From Vicia villosa (Eukaryota > Streptophyta > Magnoliopsida > Fabales > Fabaceae), in contig NW_026705769.1 in the NCBI RefSeq assembly GCF_029867415.1, positions 62,001 through 126,000 of the forward strand: a stretch of 64,000 bases of DNA, given 5' to 3'. Position 1 is the stretch's first letter. Each line of letters opens with the position of its first letter. The translations under genes were made by a program, and so were the position numbers. This document shows, piece by piece, positions 21,632 to 32,564 of this stretch. The notes under the pieces are model-generated. The model searched no databases and was not told the origin of the DNA. It saw nothing but the letters and a program-made list of their open reading frames with translations.

Positions 21632-21840
21632 ATCCCCAGTGAAAGAGGATGTTCCCCTTTTCCCATCCCCAGTGAAAGAGGATGCTTTAACCTCTCTGAT
21701 GCGAAGTGTTTTCCCCAGAGAAGTTTCTTTCTCCACCAAAGTTTCATCTCTCCAACGAAGTCTTGCCTTCCCCAGCGGAGTTTTGCCAGCAAGACATTTA
21801 TTTTCCCCAGTGGAGTTCCTTTCACTCCCCAGTGTTGTCA
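21632..21840 (+). repeat. CCCCAGTGAA repeats complementary to the primer site (E1)
   Basis: Two copies of ATCCCCAGTGAA (21632-21643 and 21665-21676) are exact reverse complements of TTCACTGGGGAT at 9900-9911, that is, most of the primer-binding site. Diverged versions follow (CCCCAGAGAAG, CCCCAGCGGAG, CCCCAGTGGAG, CCCCAGTGTTG). They could pair with the 5' leader within or between RNAs. A chance origin from a short tandem repeat cannot be excluded. Confidence 0.55.
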
Positions 21841-21979
21841 TGTTTCATCATCATCATAGGCATTCATTAACATTGCATTGCATCTTAGGATCAAAAATTG
21901 TGTTTTATATATTTAAGTCTCTTCGATCTTGTCAAAACGAAGATTTCCAATCATCGTATCTCCAAAATCGAAGAAACTT

Positions 21980-21990
21980 AAATAGGGGCA
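21980..21990 (+). promoter_or_regulatory. E1 polypurine tract
   Basis: AAATAGGGGCA followed by TC and then the 3' LTR start at 21993. The same block, with the preceding GAAGAAACTT, stands before the 3' LTR of E2. It would prime plus-strand DNA synthesis. Confidence 0.8.
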
Positions 21991-21992
21991 TC

Positions 21993-24900
21993 TGTCATAC
22001 CCCAATTTTTGACCCTAAGATCCTATATCATTCATATCTCAATCACTAATCAAGAGCTTCACTTGGAAGTTTTGTTCATGGTGTTGCACTAACCTCATCA
22101 ATAAGAGGGACCATCAAGCACCAATGATTGTTTATCTTATATGTATATTATACTAACCCAAATACCAAAAACATTTCTTTGTTTCTTTGTAGGCTTTTGT
22201 TTTGTAGGTACCAAGCCAAGACATGCAATAAACAAGGCATTTTTCACATTTTTGACTGATGAAATCGATTTCCCTACTGGGTAAATCGATTTCCCTGCAG
22301 CAATCTTCAACAAAATCACATTCTGGACAGCATGAAATCGATTTCCCTCTTGGGTAAATCGATTTCCCTAGTGTATTTTGCGCCAAATTCTCTTCTGGAA
22401 CAGAGTGAAATCGATTTCACCCCTGGGGAAATCGATTTCCTTAAGGCGAAATTCAAAAAATATAAGGAGGGAAGCTTGACATCATTTTGGCACCTTTTTC
22501 TTTGATCATTTTTGATCATTTTATCAATTTTCCACCTCATCAAAATTAACCCCTTCATTAAACCCACTTAAACCTCATTTTACCATTTCTTACCATTTAA
22601 ATGCCACTTTAATTACCAATTAAACACAAGCTAATTACCAAATGCAAAAAGACCAAACTACCACTACTCTTGCTCTCATCCTATAAATAGAGCCCACTAC
22701 TCTCTCATTTCTCAAGCTTTGAGAGCCAAAAAATCCCTTGCAATTTCTCTCCTCATCCTCACCAAATTCACCAAAGCTCTTTTTCTTTCATAAAGTTTGT
22801 GAGTCACATCTTGAACCTCACAAACTTTGAGCTAAACCACCATCCATTTCACTCTTTTTTCTTCAATTGTTGAGAGATCAAGATTTGTGTTGGTGATTCT
22901 TGAAGTAGATCTAAGTTTTGTTCAAAATTTGGTAATTTTCTTCATCCTTTTTGTATATCATAATGTGATCCTTTGTTGCTTGTGTTCAATGCATCTTTGA
23001 TGCTATATTGGTGCTATTTGATGGTGATTTGATGGAAAATTCGTGCTCCAATTGATGTGTGATCATAAGGTGTTTGTATATTTGTTCAAGTCAAGTTTCA
23101 TGCCTTTAAATGCTGTTTTTGCTGAAATTTACACTGAGGAAATCGATTTCCTTAAGGCTGAAATCGATTTCCTGCTGAATGTAACTTGTTTTTTTTGAAG
23201 ACTGCACTATGGAAATCGATTTCCCCCTGCATGAAATCGATTTCCAGCAGGCAGAATGTGGGTTTTTGCCCTTTTTATGCTTGTTTTTGCTTCCTTCTTC
23301 CTCCACTTCATTAATATCATTGGATCTAGGGTGTTGATAGGTTTGAAATGACCTAATCCACCAAAATGGATGAATGATATTAATGATAGTGTGAGTTGAT
23401 TATCTTTTATGCATTTTATTCTTCTTTTCATCTTATTTTCTTTTGATCGATGAAAGTCTTAATATCTTGAGAAATCTATGGATTCTTGATAAAGACTAGA
23501 TCAATTTATGTTTTTATCTTTTCATCTTATTTTCTTTTGATCGATGAAAGTCTTAATATCTTGAGAATTCTATGAATTCTTGATGAAGACTAGATCAATT
23601 TGTTTTCATTCTTATCTTTTCATCTTATTTTCTTTTGATCGATGAAAGTCTTAATATCTTGAGAATTCTATGGATTCTTGATAAAGGCTAGATCAATTTA
23701 TGTTTTCATTCTTATCTTTTTCATCATATTTTCTTGTGATCGATGAAAGTCTTAATATCTTGAGAATTCTATGGATTCTTGATGAAGACTAGATCAATTT
23801 GTTTTCATTCTTATCTTTTCATCTTATTTTCTTTTGATCGATGAAAGTCTTAATATCTTGAGAATTCTATGGATTCTTGATAAAGGCTAGATCAATTTAT
23901 GTTTTCATTCTTATCTTTTTCATCTTATTTTCTTGTGATCGATGAAAGTCTTAATATCTTGAGAATTCTATGGATTCTTGATAAAGACTAGATCATTTCT
24001 TCTTCTCCTTCTTATTTCTTTTGATTGATGATCTTGATACATGGAGAATTCTCCTACATTTGTCCCGACTCGATAAAAGATCAAATATGGAAGAGAATTG
24101 TATGCGGTTGATTTATGACTTATGGAAATTTATCGTGTAGTCGCTATGATTTTATCAAGCTTCTGATAAGTTTCCGTTGACCTTAAATCCGAGTACATCC
24201 TTCACTCACCATCGATCTTCATTACTAACTTTGATAACATACTTGACAAGTTTCAAGATGGTTATCTTTAACATCTAACAATTGACTTTAATTTCCGCAA
24301 TTTATTATATTGCTCTTTATATTTCTCGCTTTATCGCTTGATTTTATCATTTCATCATATTTACATTCCGCCATTTTCTCTTTGTCCATTTGGACGTTTA
24401 TAATTCCGCTATTTTCCTTTTGTCCATTTGGACATATGTTTATGCTTCCGCTATTTTCTCTTTGTCCACTTGGACCATACTTTACTTTTATGCTAAAACA
24501 CTAATAAACAACCAAAAATCTAAAAAACACATAAGGCTCTCTTTTGGACTATTGGTTACTATCCCTAGCATTTTGGAGATTTGGACTTGTGGACTTAGTG
24601 CCTTTGGACCCTTATTCTGTTGTTACTCTGCTGTTATTCTGTCTGTCTGGCATTGGATTGTTGTCTATTTGTATGTGTAGGTATTTCCTTGAAAGCCCTT
24701 GATGGTTAATTCCAAGGCATTGAGATAAGGATTTTACCCGAAAACAACCGTTACTCTGCCCGATTTTCGTCAGAATTCTTAATGTGCTTAATGCAAAGTG
24801 GTGCTAAGATAATAAGTTCATATGGATCCCCAAGTGTTAATGTGTTGGTATTGATAATTCCAAAGGATGGGAAAACTACCTTGACTCTTAATGTCAAGTG

Positions 24901-25694
24901 TTGGCTTCTTATTTGGTTAGACCGTTTCTTTCCTTAGCTTTTATTTTATGCACTAGGTTAGCCTCTTCATCTCCTCCCACTTCTTAGATTTTCAAAATCT
25001 TCTCCCTTTTTACAAAACCTTCTTATGTTTGCAATCTTTTCAAAACCTTTTTTCTTTAAAATATCTTTTGCCCTTAGTGGCCTTTTTTTCAAAAGTTTAG
25101 ACACGACTAATTGTCGAAACGAGTGGTTATACCCCACGATTTTGAAATTGATTGATAAAACGAGATCTTTTCCGCGTGAGAGAGCTAGTGGCATACTCAT
25201 TGATTTTATCCGAGTTGGAGCCCTTCTTTCATTTGCGATGCAAAGAACTCGTTTGTTCTCATGCTCAAGATCAATGGCTGAGTATTTCTCTTCGACGACG
25301 ATAAAGTGTTTATCCGTTTTTAAAACCGTTTTCCCTTAAAGCGGAACTACATTAGCTCTGACTTCTCCATTGCAGCGAGGAGGTATGTAGGCCCAAGGCT
25401 TAACGCTTTGCCGAGCTTATTTTAAAAATAAAACAAACCCTTTTTTAGCACACACACACACAGATTTTCAAAAAGGTTCCTGTGGAATACCACAGATATG
25501 AGGGGTGCTTAAAACCTTCCCCTCATATAATCAACACCCGTACCTGAGATCTCTTTCTTGTTTTAAAAACAAAACTTTGGGTTTTACGTTCTTTTCCCTT
25601 TTCCTTTGAAAAAAATAAAGCGCGGTGGCGATTTCAAACGGAATATTGATTGGAGTCAATCCCATGGCTTCGATATCAGATTTTCCCCGCTACA
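21993..25694 (+). repeat. E1 3' LTR (3702 bp)
   Basis: Second copy of the E1 LTR, ending CTACA and followed by GTTAC. It differs from the 5' LTR at about 15 substitutions over the first 1.2 kb by my count, and by two fewer tandem units, which accounts for the 190-bp length difference. TATA box at 22682-22689. Confidence 0.95.
23427..23999 (+). repeat. Tandem repeat in E1 3' LTR, six units
   Basis: The same roughly 95-100-bp unit as in the 5' LTR, with anchors at about 23444, 23539, 23637, 23738, 23836 and 23937. Two units fewer than in the 5' copy. Confidence 0.9.
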
Positions 25695-25699
25695 GTTAC
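25695..25699. repeat. Target-site duplication GTTAC, right of E1
   Basis: Direct copy of 5990-5994, immediately after the 3' LTR. Confidence 0.95.
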
Positions 25700-26017
25700 A
25701 ATCTCTGATGTACAAGACATCCTCATTGGGGAATTCAAACTTCATCGGTTCATAATCTTCGACAGGCTGATGTGCAAGATAATCTGCCAACACACTACCT
25801 TTGATGGCTTTCTGGGTAATATACTGGATATCATATTCAGTCAAGATCATTTGCCACCTAGCTACTCTTCTGGAAAGAGCGGGCTTCTCAAAAACATATT
25901 TAATAGGATCCATCTTGGAAATCAATAAGGTCGTGTGAACTAACATATACTGCCTCAGCCGGCGAGCAGCCCACACCAAAGCACAACAAGTTTTCTCGAG
26001 CAGTGAGTATCGGGATT

Positions 26018-26022
26018 CACAG
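26018..26022. repeat. Target-site duplication CACAG, left of Tekay element
   Basis: CACAG immediately before the LTR start at 26023, repeated at 34578-34582 after the second LTR. Confidence 0.95.
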
Positions 26023-28036
26023 TGTAACACCCGTATAATTTTAATATTAATTTAATTGGATTATTGAATTAATAATTAGAATTATTAGGGGTTTTGTGAA
26101 AATAATGATTAAATGATGGTTTATGGCATTTGGGCCATATGAGTAATTAGTAAAAGAGGGAGGGTGGTTTTATAATCCTTTTTACTAAAATATTATTATT
26201 TTCATAAGCAATTGGGATTTGGGAAGAAGAAAGAACGTGAAAGAGCAAAGGGACTGAGCACACGAAGAACTGAAGGAGATCTGTAGAGGGAGAGACCAAA
26301 GATCAAGATCAAGTATCTGAGGTAAGGGGGGACTCTCCATTTAATCTCTATTATCGTGTTATGAGTAGTAATGTTGATTAGGAATATTGTTTGGTTGATT
26401 GATTCTAATTCTGAAATATTCATCTGTGTTCATCATTGGGTTTGAACTGTTAATCCCTAACAATTGATAGATTTAGGGTATGATGAATAGAATTGGTTAG
26501 AGAATCATATGCTATTGTTTGTGGATGAATTTCGTACACGGTTAGATGCATTTTTCTGGTTTTTGGACTCAATTTCGTGGACTGGTATGAGTGGGAACGA
26601 GTGGGTTTTTGGACTGTGTCGAATTCTGCAGGTTACTGGGCATTTCTGGTGTTTCGCGTATGAAACAGTGCCATACGCGTATGGCATGAGGCTGATACGC
26701 GTATGGGGGACACTCCCAAGGGGCTATACGCGTATGATACGCAGTTGCCCTGTCCCAAGAGCCATGTACTGGTGTGTTGCGTATGAGAGCGTATGAGGAT
26801 GCTCATACGCGTATGAGAATAATTAAAGAGGAAAATTATTCTGGTGATACGCGTATGGCAAGGCTGATACGCGTATGGAATTGTGGAAAGAGGAAAATGG
26901 CTCTGGTGATACGCGTATGGAGAGCTGATACGCGTATGAGTTGGTTTACAGGCTATTTTGTGTTCTGGTGATTTGCGTATGATACGCGTATGAGGTAAGG
27001 TGATACGCGTATGGACGCGTATGTGTCATGTGATACGCGTATGGCTGCGTGTGTGTGAAATTTCTGTTTTGTGATTCTTCTGGAAAGTTCGATGATGTGT
27101 AACTTTCGATTGGTATGCCTGTTTGTGTACTGTTGAGTGCTGTGTAAACCTTGTGATGTGATTCTGTGGTTTACTGAATGATTGATTATGTTGAATGATG
27201 TGATATATATATGAACATGCTTGTTATTGATGATGATGATGATGAAATGAGTATAGTTGACGCTACTCATAGATTGGTAATGATGAAAGTATGTTATTTA
27301 TATGTTACATGCATTCATAAACATGTGTTGAATCCTATATGATGAGAGGATTCATCGAGGGGCAGAATTCCCATTGTGTGGAATTGGTGCTGGCAGGGCC
27401 GTTTCTGAATTGATGATAGATCGGTCGGTGGATGATTCCACTGGTGATGATTGGTACCACATGCATAGTGTCAGTTTCATACATGTGCATGATTTGCTAT
27501 AACATGATTATGTATGTTATGTATTGATTGTTTGTTTGTCTGTGGACATATGATTGGTGATTGTCTGAATATGAAACGGTTGGGTGAACGATATAACTAT
27601 GATATGTTATTATTTATGATGTGATAACATTGGTTAACTGTGATGAGACTCACCCTTACTTGTTGTCATTTTTCAGATTGAGGATAGCGGCGTGACTTGA
27701 TGAGGATTAGCTCATAAGTCTGTTTTTGGTTTTAGTGTCGGTGTCATGCTCTGGTAGATGTAACACTGGGAACACGTTTGTGTATGAGTTTGATTATAAC
27801 TCTGTTTGGTTGTTGATTGAGTCAGACACATTAATGATGAATGTGGACTCTTTGTGTTTTTCATTCCGCTGTGTAAAACATAATCTTGTTTAATGAGTTA
27901 TAAATTCAGTTGTTTTCAGTGAATGCATGACAGGTACCGACGTGTGTTCTATTATTTATGAATTGTGGTACCCCTTGCATGTCTACTCTGATTTATTAAT
28001 TGTTTAATTGCCGCGGGTTATTAGAGGGGTGTTACA
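26023..28036 (+). repeat. Tekay 5' LTR (2014 bp)
   Basis: Perfect 10-bp inverted ends. Positions 26640-27045 hold eleven exact copies of the palindrome ATACGCGTAT. No TATA box is obvious to me. Non-coding. Confidence 0.95.
26673..27042. repeat. ATACGCGTAT palindrome cluster (Tekay 5' LTR)
   Basis: Copies start at 26673, 26695, 26726, 26805, 26847, 26867, 26909, 26928, 26982, 27003 and 27033, many as pairs 19-22 bp apart, usually preceded by TG and followed by GG or AG. Partial copies (GCGTATGA) lie between. Two CpGs per copy make this a methylation-rich block. It recurs in the 3' LTR at about 33214-33583. Confidence 0.9.
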
Positions 28037-28040
28037 ATAG

Positions 28041-28052
28041 TGGTATCAGAGC
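28041..28052 (+). promoter_or_regulatory. Tekay primer-binding site, initiator Met tRNA
   Basis: TGGTATCAGAGC, 4 nt after the LTR end, the standard site complementary to plant initiator methionine tRNA. Confidence 0.95.
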
Positions 28053-28163
28053 ATAGTCGGTCGTTGTGACCAGAGTCTTGTGTCAGTCTTTTGTGTATGC
28101 GACTAATACGAGTTATTGTCGATACTTTTGTTCTGACTGGGTTATTTGTGATTAAGCAGAACA

Positions 28164-31100
28164 ATGGCTGGAAGAGGAAGAAACGATGATGCTCTCGCTG
28201 AGGCTTTGGGCATGATTGCTGGTGTGCTTGGAGGAGGGACTGTAGGAGCAGGGATTGGTGCTGATAGGCAACTGGGGAATTTTCAGAGAAACAATCCTCC
28301 AATGTTCAAAGGCACGCATGATCCAGAGGGTGCTCAGAAATGGCTCAAGGAGGTTGAGAGAATTTTCCGAGTCATTGACTGTGCTGAGAACCTTAAAGTG
28401 AGGTTTGGTACTCACATGTTATCTGAGGAAGCTGACGACTGGTGGTTGTCAACTAAGGCTGAGCTGGATGCTGGTAATACAGCAATTACCTGGGCTGTAT
28501 TCAGGAGGGAATTTCTGAGGAGGTATTTTCCTGAGGATGTCAGGGGAAGAAAAGAAGTTGAATTTCTGGCACTGGTGCAAGGCAATATGTCGGTGCCGGA
28601 GTATGCTGCCAAGTTTGTGGAATTGGCAAGGTACTATGTGCACTATAATGAGGACGAAGCCAGTGAATTCTCGAAATGTGTCAAATTTGAGAATGGTCAT
28701 CGTGACGAGATCAAGCAAGGTATCAGGTACCAGAGGATCCGGAGGTTTGTTGACCTGGTGGATTGTAGCAGGATTTTTGAGGAAGATAGCATCAAGCTGA
28801 AGTCATCTCACTCTCGCGAGTTAGTTGACAGAAAGGGTAAGAAGCCTATGGATAGAGGTAAGCCATATGGTAGGGGTAAACCTGTTGATTGGAAGAAACC
28901 CAGTGGGGGAGATTCCAGTGCTCGTATCAGGTGTTACAATTGTGGCGAGATGGGACATCGTAGGAATGAATGCAAGGTTGATCAGAGGAAGTGTTACAAG
29001 TGTGACCAAGTGGGTCATATTGCTGCTGACTGCAAGAAGAGGATTGTGACTTGTTTCAACTGTGGAGAAGAAGGTCACATCAGTCCTAATTGTCCTAAGC
29101 CAAAGAAGAACCAGTCAGGAGGAAAGGTTTTTGCTTTGACCGGGTCAGAGACTACTCCAGAGGACAGGTTGATTAAAGGTACGTGTTTCATTCATGGCAC
29201 ACCTTTAGTTGCAATTATTGATACTGGAGCAACTCATTCTTTTATTTCTTTGGATTGTGCTATGAGATTGAATCTTGAGATATCTGATATAAATGGAAGT
29301 ATGGTTATTGACACTCCTGCGTCGGGTTCAGTAACTACTTCGTCTGCATGCTTGAATTGTCCGGTTGACATTTTTGGTAGAGAATTCGGGATGGACTTAG
29401 TGTGCCTTCCGTTGAAAGGACTTGATGTAATCCTGGGAATGAACTGGTTGGAGTTCAACCGCGTTCATATCAACTGTTTTACGAAGACGGTAATTTTTCC
29501 TGAAGAGGTTAGTAATGGTAATCTGGAGATGACCGCTAGACAGGTGAATGAGGCTATCGGTGATGGTGCAGCAGTGTTTATGTTGTTTGCATTGATGAAT
29601 GTGAAGGAAAAAGTAGCGAGTGGCGAATTGCCTGTGGTGTGTGAGTTTCCAGAAGTCTTTCCAGAAGATGTGAATGAATTACCACCGGAAAGAGAGGTGG
29701 AGTTTTCGATTGAATTGGTTCCGGGAACTAGTCCAGTGTCGATGGCACCGTACCGTATGTCGCCGTCTGAATTGGCTGAACTGAAGAAGCAGTTAGAAGA
29801 ATTGCTTGAGAAGAAATTTATTCGTCCTAGTGTTTCGCCGTGGGGTGCGCCTGTGTTACTGGTAAAGAAGAAAGAGGGTTCAATGAGGCTGTGTGTAGAT
29901 TACAGACAATTGAACAAGGTTACTATCAAGAATCGGTATCCATTACCGAGAATCGATGATTTGATGGATCAACTGGTTGGAGCGCGTGTATTTAGCAAGA
30001 TTGATCTGAGGTCTGGGTATCATCAGATACGTGTGAAAGATGACGATATTCAGAAGACTGCTTTTAGAACGAGGTATGGACATTATGAGTATTCTGTAAT
30101 GCCGTTTGGGGTTACTAATGCACCTGGTGTTTTTATGGAATATATGAACAAGATCTTTCATCCTTATCTCGATAAGTTCGTGGTGGTATTTATAGATGAT
30201 ATTCTGATATATTCTAAAAATGAGGAGGAACATGCAGAGCATCTCAGAACTGTGTTAGAATTGTTGAAAGAGAAGCAACTTTTTGCCAAACTGTCGAAGT
30301 GTGAATTCTGGTTGGAAAAAGTTAGTTTTCTTGGACATGTGATTTCTAAGAATGGTATTGCTGTGGATCCTACAAAGATTGAAGCTGTGTCTCAGTGGGA
30401 AGCTCCGAAGTCAGTATCAGAGATTCGTAGTTTTCTTGGTCTTGCAGGTTATTACAGAAAGTTCATTGAGGGATTTTCAAAGTTAGCATTGCCGTTAACT
30501 ACACTGACCAGGAAGGGACAAGCCTTTATTTGGGATGCAAAGTGTGAAGAAGGATTTCAAGAGCTTAAGAGGAGATTGACTAGTGCTCCTATCTTGATTT
30601 TGCCAAATCCGACAGAATCATTCGTGGTTTATTGTGACGCATCACTGATGGGTTTAGGTGGTGTATTGATGCAGAATCAACAAGTGGTCGCTTATGCGTC
30701 GAGACAACTCAAAGTGCATGAAAGGAATTATCCGACTCATGATTTGGAGTTGGCAGCTGTGGTGTTTGTTTTGAAGTTGTGGCGACACTATTTGTATGGT
30801 TCGAGATTTGAGGTGTTCAGTGATCACAAGAGCTTGAAGTACCTCTTTGATCAGAAAGAGCTGAATATGAGACAGAGAAGGTGGTTAGAATTTCTGAAGG
30901 ATTACGATTTTGGTTTGAATTACCATCCGGGTAAGGCAAACGTCGTGGCTGATGCATTGAGTAGGAAGACTTTGCATATGTCTATGTTAATGGTGAAGGA
31001 ATTGGATTTGATTGAACAGTTCAGAGACTTGAGTTTAGTGTGTGAAGGTACTCCTACTAGTGTTAAATTGGGTATGCTGAAGTTGACTAGTGGTATTCTT

Positions 31101-32522
31101 GAAGAAATCAGAGAAGGTCAGAAAGCTGATGTTGGATTGATTGATAAGTTGACTTTGGTTAATCAAGGCAAGACTAGTGAATTCAGAGTTGACGAGAATG
31201 GTATACTAAGGTTTGGTGACAGAGTCTGTGTTCCTGATGTTGATGAACTCCGAAAACGTATTTTGGAAGAAGGACACCGTAGTGGATTGAGTATTCATCC
31301 TGGTGCTACTAAAATGTATCATGATTTGAAAAAGTTGTTTTGGTGGCCGGGAATGAAGAGAGAAATTGCTGAATTTGTGTATTCTTGTTTGACTTGCCAG
31401 AAGTCGAAGATTGAGCATCAGAAACCATCTGGGTTTATGCAACCGATGTTTATTCCTGAGTGGAAATGGGATAGCATATCAATGGATTTTGTTTCGGGTT
31501 TACCGAGAACTGTCAGAAATTGTGAAGCTATCTGGGTTGTGGTAGATAGGTTGACGAAGTCTGCACATTTTATACCGGTGAGAATGGATTATCCGATGGA
31601 GAAGCTAGCTCAGTTGTATATTGAGAAGATAGTTAGTCTTCATGGTATTCCATCGAGTATTGTGTCGGACAGAGATCCGAGGTTTACATCTAAATTCTGG
31701 GAAGGTTTGCAGAAAGCTTTGGGTACTAAGCTGAGATTGAGTTCTGCTTATCATCCGCAGACTGATGGACAGACTGAGAGGACGATTCAGTCGTTAGAGG
31801 ATTTGTTACGTGCTTGTGTGTTGGAAAAAGGAGGTACTTGGGATAGTTATCTGCCTTTGATTGAATTTACCTACAACAACAGTTATCATTCGAGTATCGG
31901 TATGGCTCCGTTTGAGGCTTTATATGGTAGGAGATGTAGGACGCCGTTGTGTTGGTACGAATCTGGTGAGAGTGCTGTGATTGGTCCAGAAATTGTACAA
32001 CAGACTACAGAGAAGATTAGAATGATTCAAGAGAAGATGAAAGCTTCTCAGAGTCGACAGAAGAGTTATCATGACCAGAGGAGGAAAACACTTGAGTTTC
32101 AAGAGGGAGATCATGTGTTTATGAGAGTTACTCCTATGACAGGGATTGGTCGGGCATTGAAGTCAAAGAAGTTGACTCCGCGTTTTATTGGACCATTCCA
32201 AATTTCTGAAAGGGTGGGAGAAGTGGCTTATCGTATCGCTTTACCGCCGATGCTTGCGAATTTGCATGATGTGTTCCATGTATCTCAGTTGAGGAAATAC
32301 ATTTCAGACCCGTCCCATGTGATCCAAGTAGATGATGTACAGGTGAAAGATAACTTGACGGTTGAGACTTTACCTGTGAGAATTGAGGATCGAAGGCTGA
32401 AGCAATTGCGTGGCAAGGAAATAGCTTTGGTCAGAGTAGCTTGGGGAGGACCAGCTGAGGGAAATGTTACCTGGGAGCTTGAGAGTCAGATGAAGGACTC
32501 TTATCCAGAACTTTTTACCTGA
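28164..32522 (+). CDS. Tekay Gag-Pol polyprotein, 1452 aa
   Basis: A single open frame starting [11 protein letters not shown]. Gag has a capsid region and three CCHC knuckles at about residues 257-310 ([42 protein letters not shown]). The protease has DTGA near residue 353. Reverse transcriptase has [16 protein letters not shown] and the FIDD active site near 675. RNase H begins with VYCDASLMG. The integrase has an H-x-H/C-x2-C zinc finger (CLTCQKSK), the core motifs [17 protein letters not shown] and [11 protein letters not shown], a GPF-type C-terminal motif (FIGPFQI), and a short chromodomain-like tail ([14 protein letters not shown]) as in chromoviruses, which may steer integration through chromatin. 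The length is typical and no stop or frameshift is seen, so it could be functional. Confidence 0.96.
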   Translation: MAGRGRNDDALAEALGMIAGVLGGGTVGAGIGADRQLGNFQRNNPPMFKGTHDPEGAQKWLKEVERIFRVIDCAENLKVRFGTHMLSEEADDWWLSTKAELDAGNTAITWAVFRREFLRRYFPEDVRGRKEVEFLALVQGNMSVPEYAAKFVELARYYVHYNEDEASEFSKCVKFENGHRDEIKQGIRYQRIRRFVDLVDCSRIFEEDSIKLKSSHSRELVDRKGKKPMDRGKPYGRGKPVDWKKPSGGDSSARIRCYNCGEMGHRRNECKVDQRKCYKCDQVGHIAADCKKRIVTCFNCGEEGHISPNCPKPKKNQSGGKVFALTGSETTPEDRLIKGTCFIHGTPLVAIIDTGATHSFISLDCAMRLNLEISDINGSMVIDTPASGSVTTSSACLNCPVDIFGREFGMDLVCLPLKGLDVILGMNWLEFNRVHINCFTKTVIFPEEVSNGNLEMTARQVNEAIGDGAAVFMLFALMNVKEKVASGELPVVCEFPEVFPEDVNELPPEREVEFSIELVPGTSPVSMAPYRMSPSELAELKKQLEELLEKKFIRPSVSPWGAPVLLVKKKEGSMRLCVDYRQLNKVTIKNRYPLPRIDDLMDQLVGARVFSKIDLRSGYHQIRVKDDDIQKTAFRTRYGHYEYSVMPFGVTNAPGVFMEYMNKIFHPYLDKFVVVFIDDILIYSKNEEEHAEHLRTVLELLKEKQLFAKLSKCEFWLEKVSFLGHVISKNGIAVDPTKIEAVSQWEAPKSVSEIRSFLGLAGYYRKFIEGFSKLALPLTTLTRKGQAFIWDAKCEEGFQELKRRLTSAPILILPNPTESFVVYCDASLMGLGGVLMQNQQVVAYASRQLKVHERNYPTHDLELAAVVFVLKLWRHYLYGSRFEVFSDHKSLKYLFDQKELNMRQRRWLEFLKDYDFGLNYHPGKANVVADALSRKTLHMSMLMVKELDLIEQFRDLSLVCEGTPTSVKLGMLKLTSGILEEIREGQKADVGLIDKLTLVNQGKTSEFRVDENGILRFGDRVCVPDVDELRKRILEEGHRSGLSIHPGATKMYHDLKKLFWWPGMKREIAEFVYSCLTCQKSKIEHQKPSGFMQPMFIPEWKWDSISMDFVSGLPRTVRNCEAIWVVVDRLTKSAHFIPVRMDYPMEKLAQLYIEKIVSLHGIPSSIVSDRDPRFTSKFWEGLQKALGTKLRLSSAYHPQTDGQTERTIQSLEDLLRACVLEKGGTWDSYLPLIEFTYNNSYHSSIGMAPFEALYGRRCRTPLCWYESGESAVIGPEIVQQTTEKIRMIQEKMKASQSRQKSYHDQRRKTLEFQEGDHVFMRVTPMTGIGRALKSKKLTPRFIGPFQISERVGEVAYRIALPPMLANLHDVFHVSQLRKYISDPSHVIQVDDVQVKDNLTVETLPVRIEDRRLKQLRGKEIALVRVAWGGPAEGNVTWELESQMKDSYPELFT

Positions 32523-32551
32523 GGTATGTTTTCGAGGACGAAAACTCTTTT

Positions 32552-32563
32552 AGTGGGGGAGAG
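32552..32563 (+). promoter_or_regulatory. Tekay polypurine tract
   Basis: AGTGGGGGAGAG directly before the 3' LTR start at 32565, the usual plus-strand primer position. Confidence 0.85.
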
Positions 32564-32564
32564 T

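Larger units (their letters stand above)
5995..25694 (+). mobile_element. E1: complete Ogre-like LTR retrotransposon
   Basis: A 19.7-kb element of the Ty3/gypsy Tat lineage, Ogre type, bounded by TGTCATACCCC starts and TACA ends and flanked by GTTAC. The order is 5' LTR, tRNA-Arg-type primer site, leader, ORF1, gag-pro, intron, pol (RT, RNase H, aRNase H, integrase), 3' UTR with hairpins and a minisatellite, polypurine tract and 3' LTR. Four in-frame stops make it non-autonomous as sequenced. The cis-acting parts all look present, so it might still be mobilised by a related active element. Confidence 0.95.
25695..26022 (-). pseudogene. E0 pol fragment: RNase H region
   Basis: Minus-strand piece of about 109 codons between the Tekay element and E1. 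It shows CESRYSLLEKTCCALVWAARR, KMDPIKYVFEKPALS and a VLADYLAHQP end, the RNase H connection found in pol of E1 and E2. Its upstream neighbour (RT) is at 34583 onward and its downstream neighbour (aRNase H) at 5989 and below, both displaced by insertions. Confidence 0.9.
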
